Assembly (NCBI RefSeq): GCF_001584145.1
Contig: NZ_CP013232.1
Location: 4,402,001 to 4,466,000, forward strand
Length of the DNA stretch: 64,000 bases
Source: Collimonas fungivorans
Lineage (GTDB): Bacteria; Pseudomonadota; Gammaproteobacteria; Burkholderiales; Burkholderiaceae_D
Direction: 5' to 3'
Position 1 is the stretch's first letter; each line of letters opens with the position of its first letter. Positions 63,395 through 64,000 of this stretch are shown piece by piece. Made by a program: the position numbers and the translations under genes. The notes below the pieces were generated by a model. The model was given only the letters and a program-made list of their open reading frames with translations. It was not told where the DNA came from and ran no database searches.

Positions 63395-64000
63395 TATTCA
63401 GGTGTTGGTTATGCCGACCTGGCGTGGCTTCATCATCCGATTCGGACGCGTGGTCGTTGGTGTGGGTTTCATTCGATGCAACTGGCTCTATTTGCGGATG
63501 AGCAACTTCCTCATCCTCTGCCGTCGCATTTTCCGTCATGACTGCATCTACGACACTATCTTCTGTAGCTGGTTCTGCTGTCGGCAACTCATCGGCTGCA
63601 ATATGGTCTTGCTCATCCTGGCTCATTTGTTCTGTCATCTGCTCGGATTGAAGCTCGTCGGCTGCAGCGTCTTCTGCTTCCAGCGCCGCAGCGGCGTCAA
63701 GCACCGCACTGGCTTCAATACTCGCTTCCAGCGCCTGCAGTTCAAGCAGGTTGCCTTCCTGCATGTCATTCCTGGCAACTTGCTGTAGCGGCGGCAACTG
63801 GTCCAGCGAGGTCAGGCCGAGATCGTCCAGGAACTGCTTGGTGGTGGCAAACAATGCCGGGCGTCCAGGCACGTCGCGATGGCCGATAGCCTCGATCCAG
63901 CCACGCTCTTCAAGCATTTTTACAGTCTGCGAATTGACCGTGACGCCCCGGATTTCCTCGATGTCGCCACGAGTGACCGGCTGGCGGTAGGCAATGATCG
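63381..64000 (-). CDS. scpB: SMC-Scp complex subunit ScpB, C-terminal part (cut by window edge)
   Basis: The frame is open from the right edge and reads [71 protein letters not shown]. This is the second winged-helix domain of ScpB, a partner of the SMC condensin in chromosome segregation. About 130 further residues form an acidic Glu/Ala/Asp-rich tail ([18 protein letters not shown] ... [12 protein letters not shown]) not present in short ScpB proteins. The 5' end lies outside the window. The stop overlaps the rluB start, so the two are translationally coupled. Confidence 0.93.
   Translation of the reverse strand, partial: IIAYRQPVTRGDIEEIRGVTVNSQTVKMLEERGWIEAIGHRDVPGRPALFATTKQFLDDLGLTSLDQLPPLQQVARNDMQEGNLLELQALEASIEASAVLDAAAALEAEDAAADELQSEQMTEQMSQDEQDHIAADELPTAEPATEDSVVDAVMTENATAEDEEVAHPQIEPVASNETHTNDHASESDDEATPGRHNQHLNNEPT

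Overview
The window looks like a chromosome segment of a betaproteobacterium of the Burkholderiales, most likely Oxalobacteraceae (Collimonas/Herbaspirillum-like). This rests on the high GC, the gene order ybgC-tolQRAB-pal-cpoB, rimP-nusA-infB-rbfA-truB and nusB-ribH-ribBX, and the style of the proteins. The genus is inference; no search was run.

Layout. 1-0.7 kb: 5' part of a TonB-dependent receptor gene that runs off the left edge. 1.0-7.3 kb: ydfG, then the complete Tol-Pal envelope operon, followed by a tRNA-Lys gene with its own strong promoter and terminator. 7.5-15 kb: a pirin gene, a LysR regulator, a DedA-rhodanese fusion, a DUF1275 membrane protein, an amidohydrolase and a GGDEF protein. 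The pirin and amidohydrolase genes are preceded by the same 81-bp gapless promoter element (59/81 identities), carrying a T-N11-A LysR-type box exactly at the canonical -65 position. 15-21 kb: a quinone oxidoreductase, two membrane/periplasmic c-type cytochromes, a glycine-zipper YYRP-repeat protein, a type II NADH dehydrogenase and a universal stress protein. 21-26 kb: a stress and signalling block (PAS-containing NarX-type kinase, orphan receiver, NarL-type regulator, BON lipoprotein, Cys-pair repeat protein, CsbD). 26-34 kb: FMN glutamate-synthase-like protein, a GST/FAH ring-cleavage pair, an aminotransferase, nusB-ribH-ribBX and dusA.

34.3-43.8 kb is a decayed integrative element inserted in the 5' end of dusA. 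The att core (TCCAGTCCATCATG) is present inside dusA and again at 43.78 kb, where a displaced fragment of the original dusA start survives. Next to attL is a frameshifted and truncated tyrosine-integrase gene with an IS3-family transposase fragment. The cargo has two parts: a GC-rich module (a sphingomonad-like nadC, HxlR regulator, carboxymuconolactone-decarboxylase-family protein) and an AT-richer array of small, mostly unrecognised genes. Nine of these genes in a row lie on the minus strand, and eight of the nine gaps beginning with the one left of 38.65 kb and ending at the right att region contain a degenerate, same-orientation repeat (GACCGCT-TCTGGCCGA-like). The array looks like a series of gene-plus-repeat cassettes and is the best candidate here for an undescribed system.

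44-50.7 kb: a QseBC-like two-component pair divergent from a dsbD / Lgt-like-TlpA fusion / dsbG disulfide operon, then an M35-type metalloprotease. 50.9-64 kb: an omega-amino-acid transaminase, typA, truB, rbfA, infB, nusA, rimP (with a leader that carries a promoter, an intrinsic terminator and a second hairpin, i.e. a candidate attenuator), rluB with long low-complexity tails, and the 3' part of scpB.
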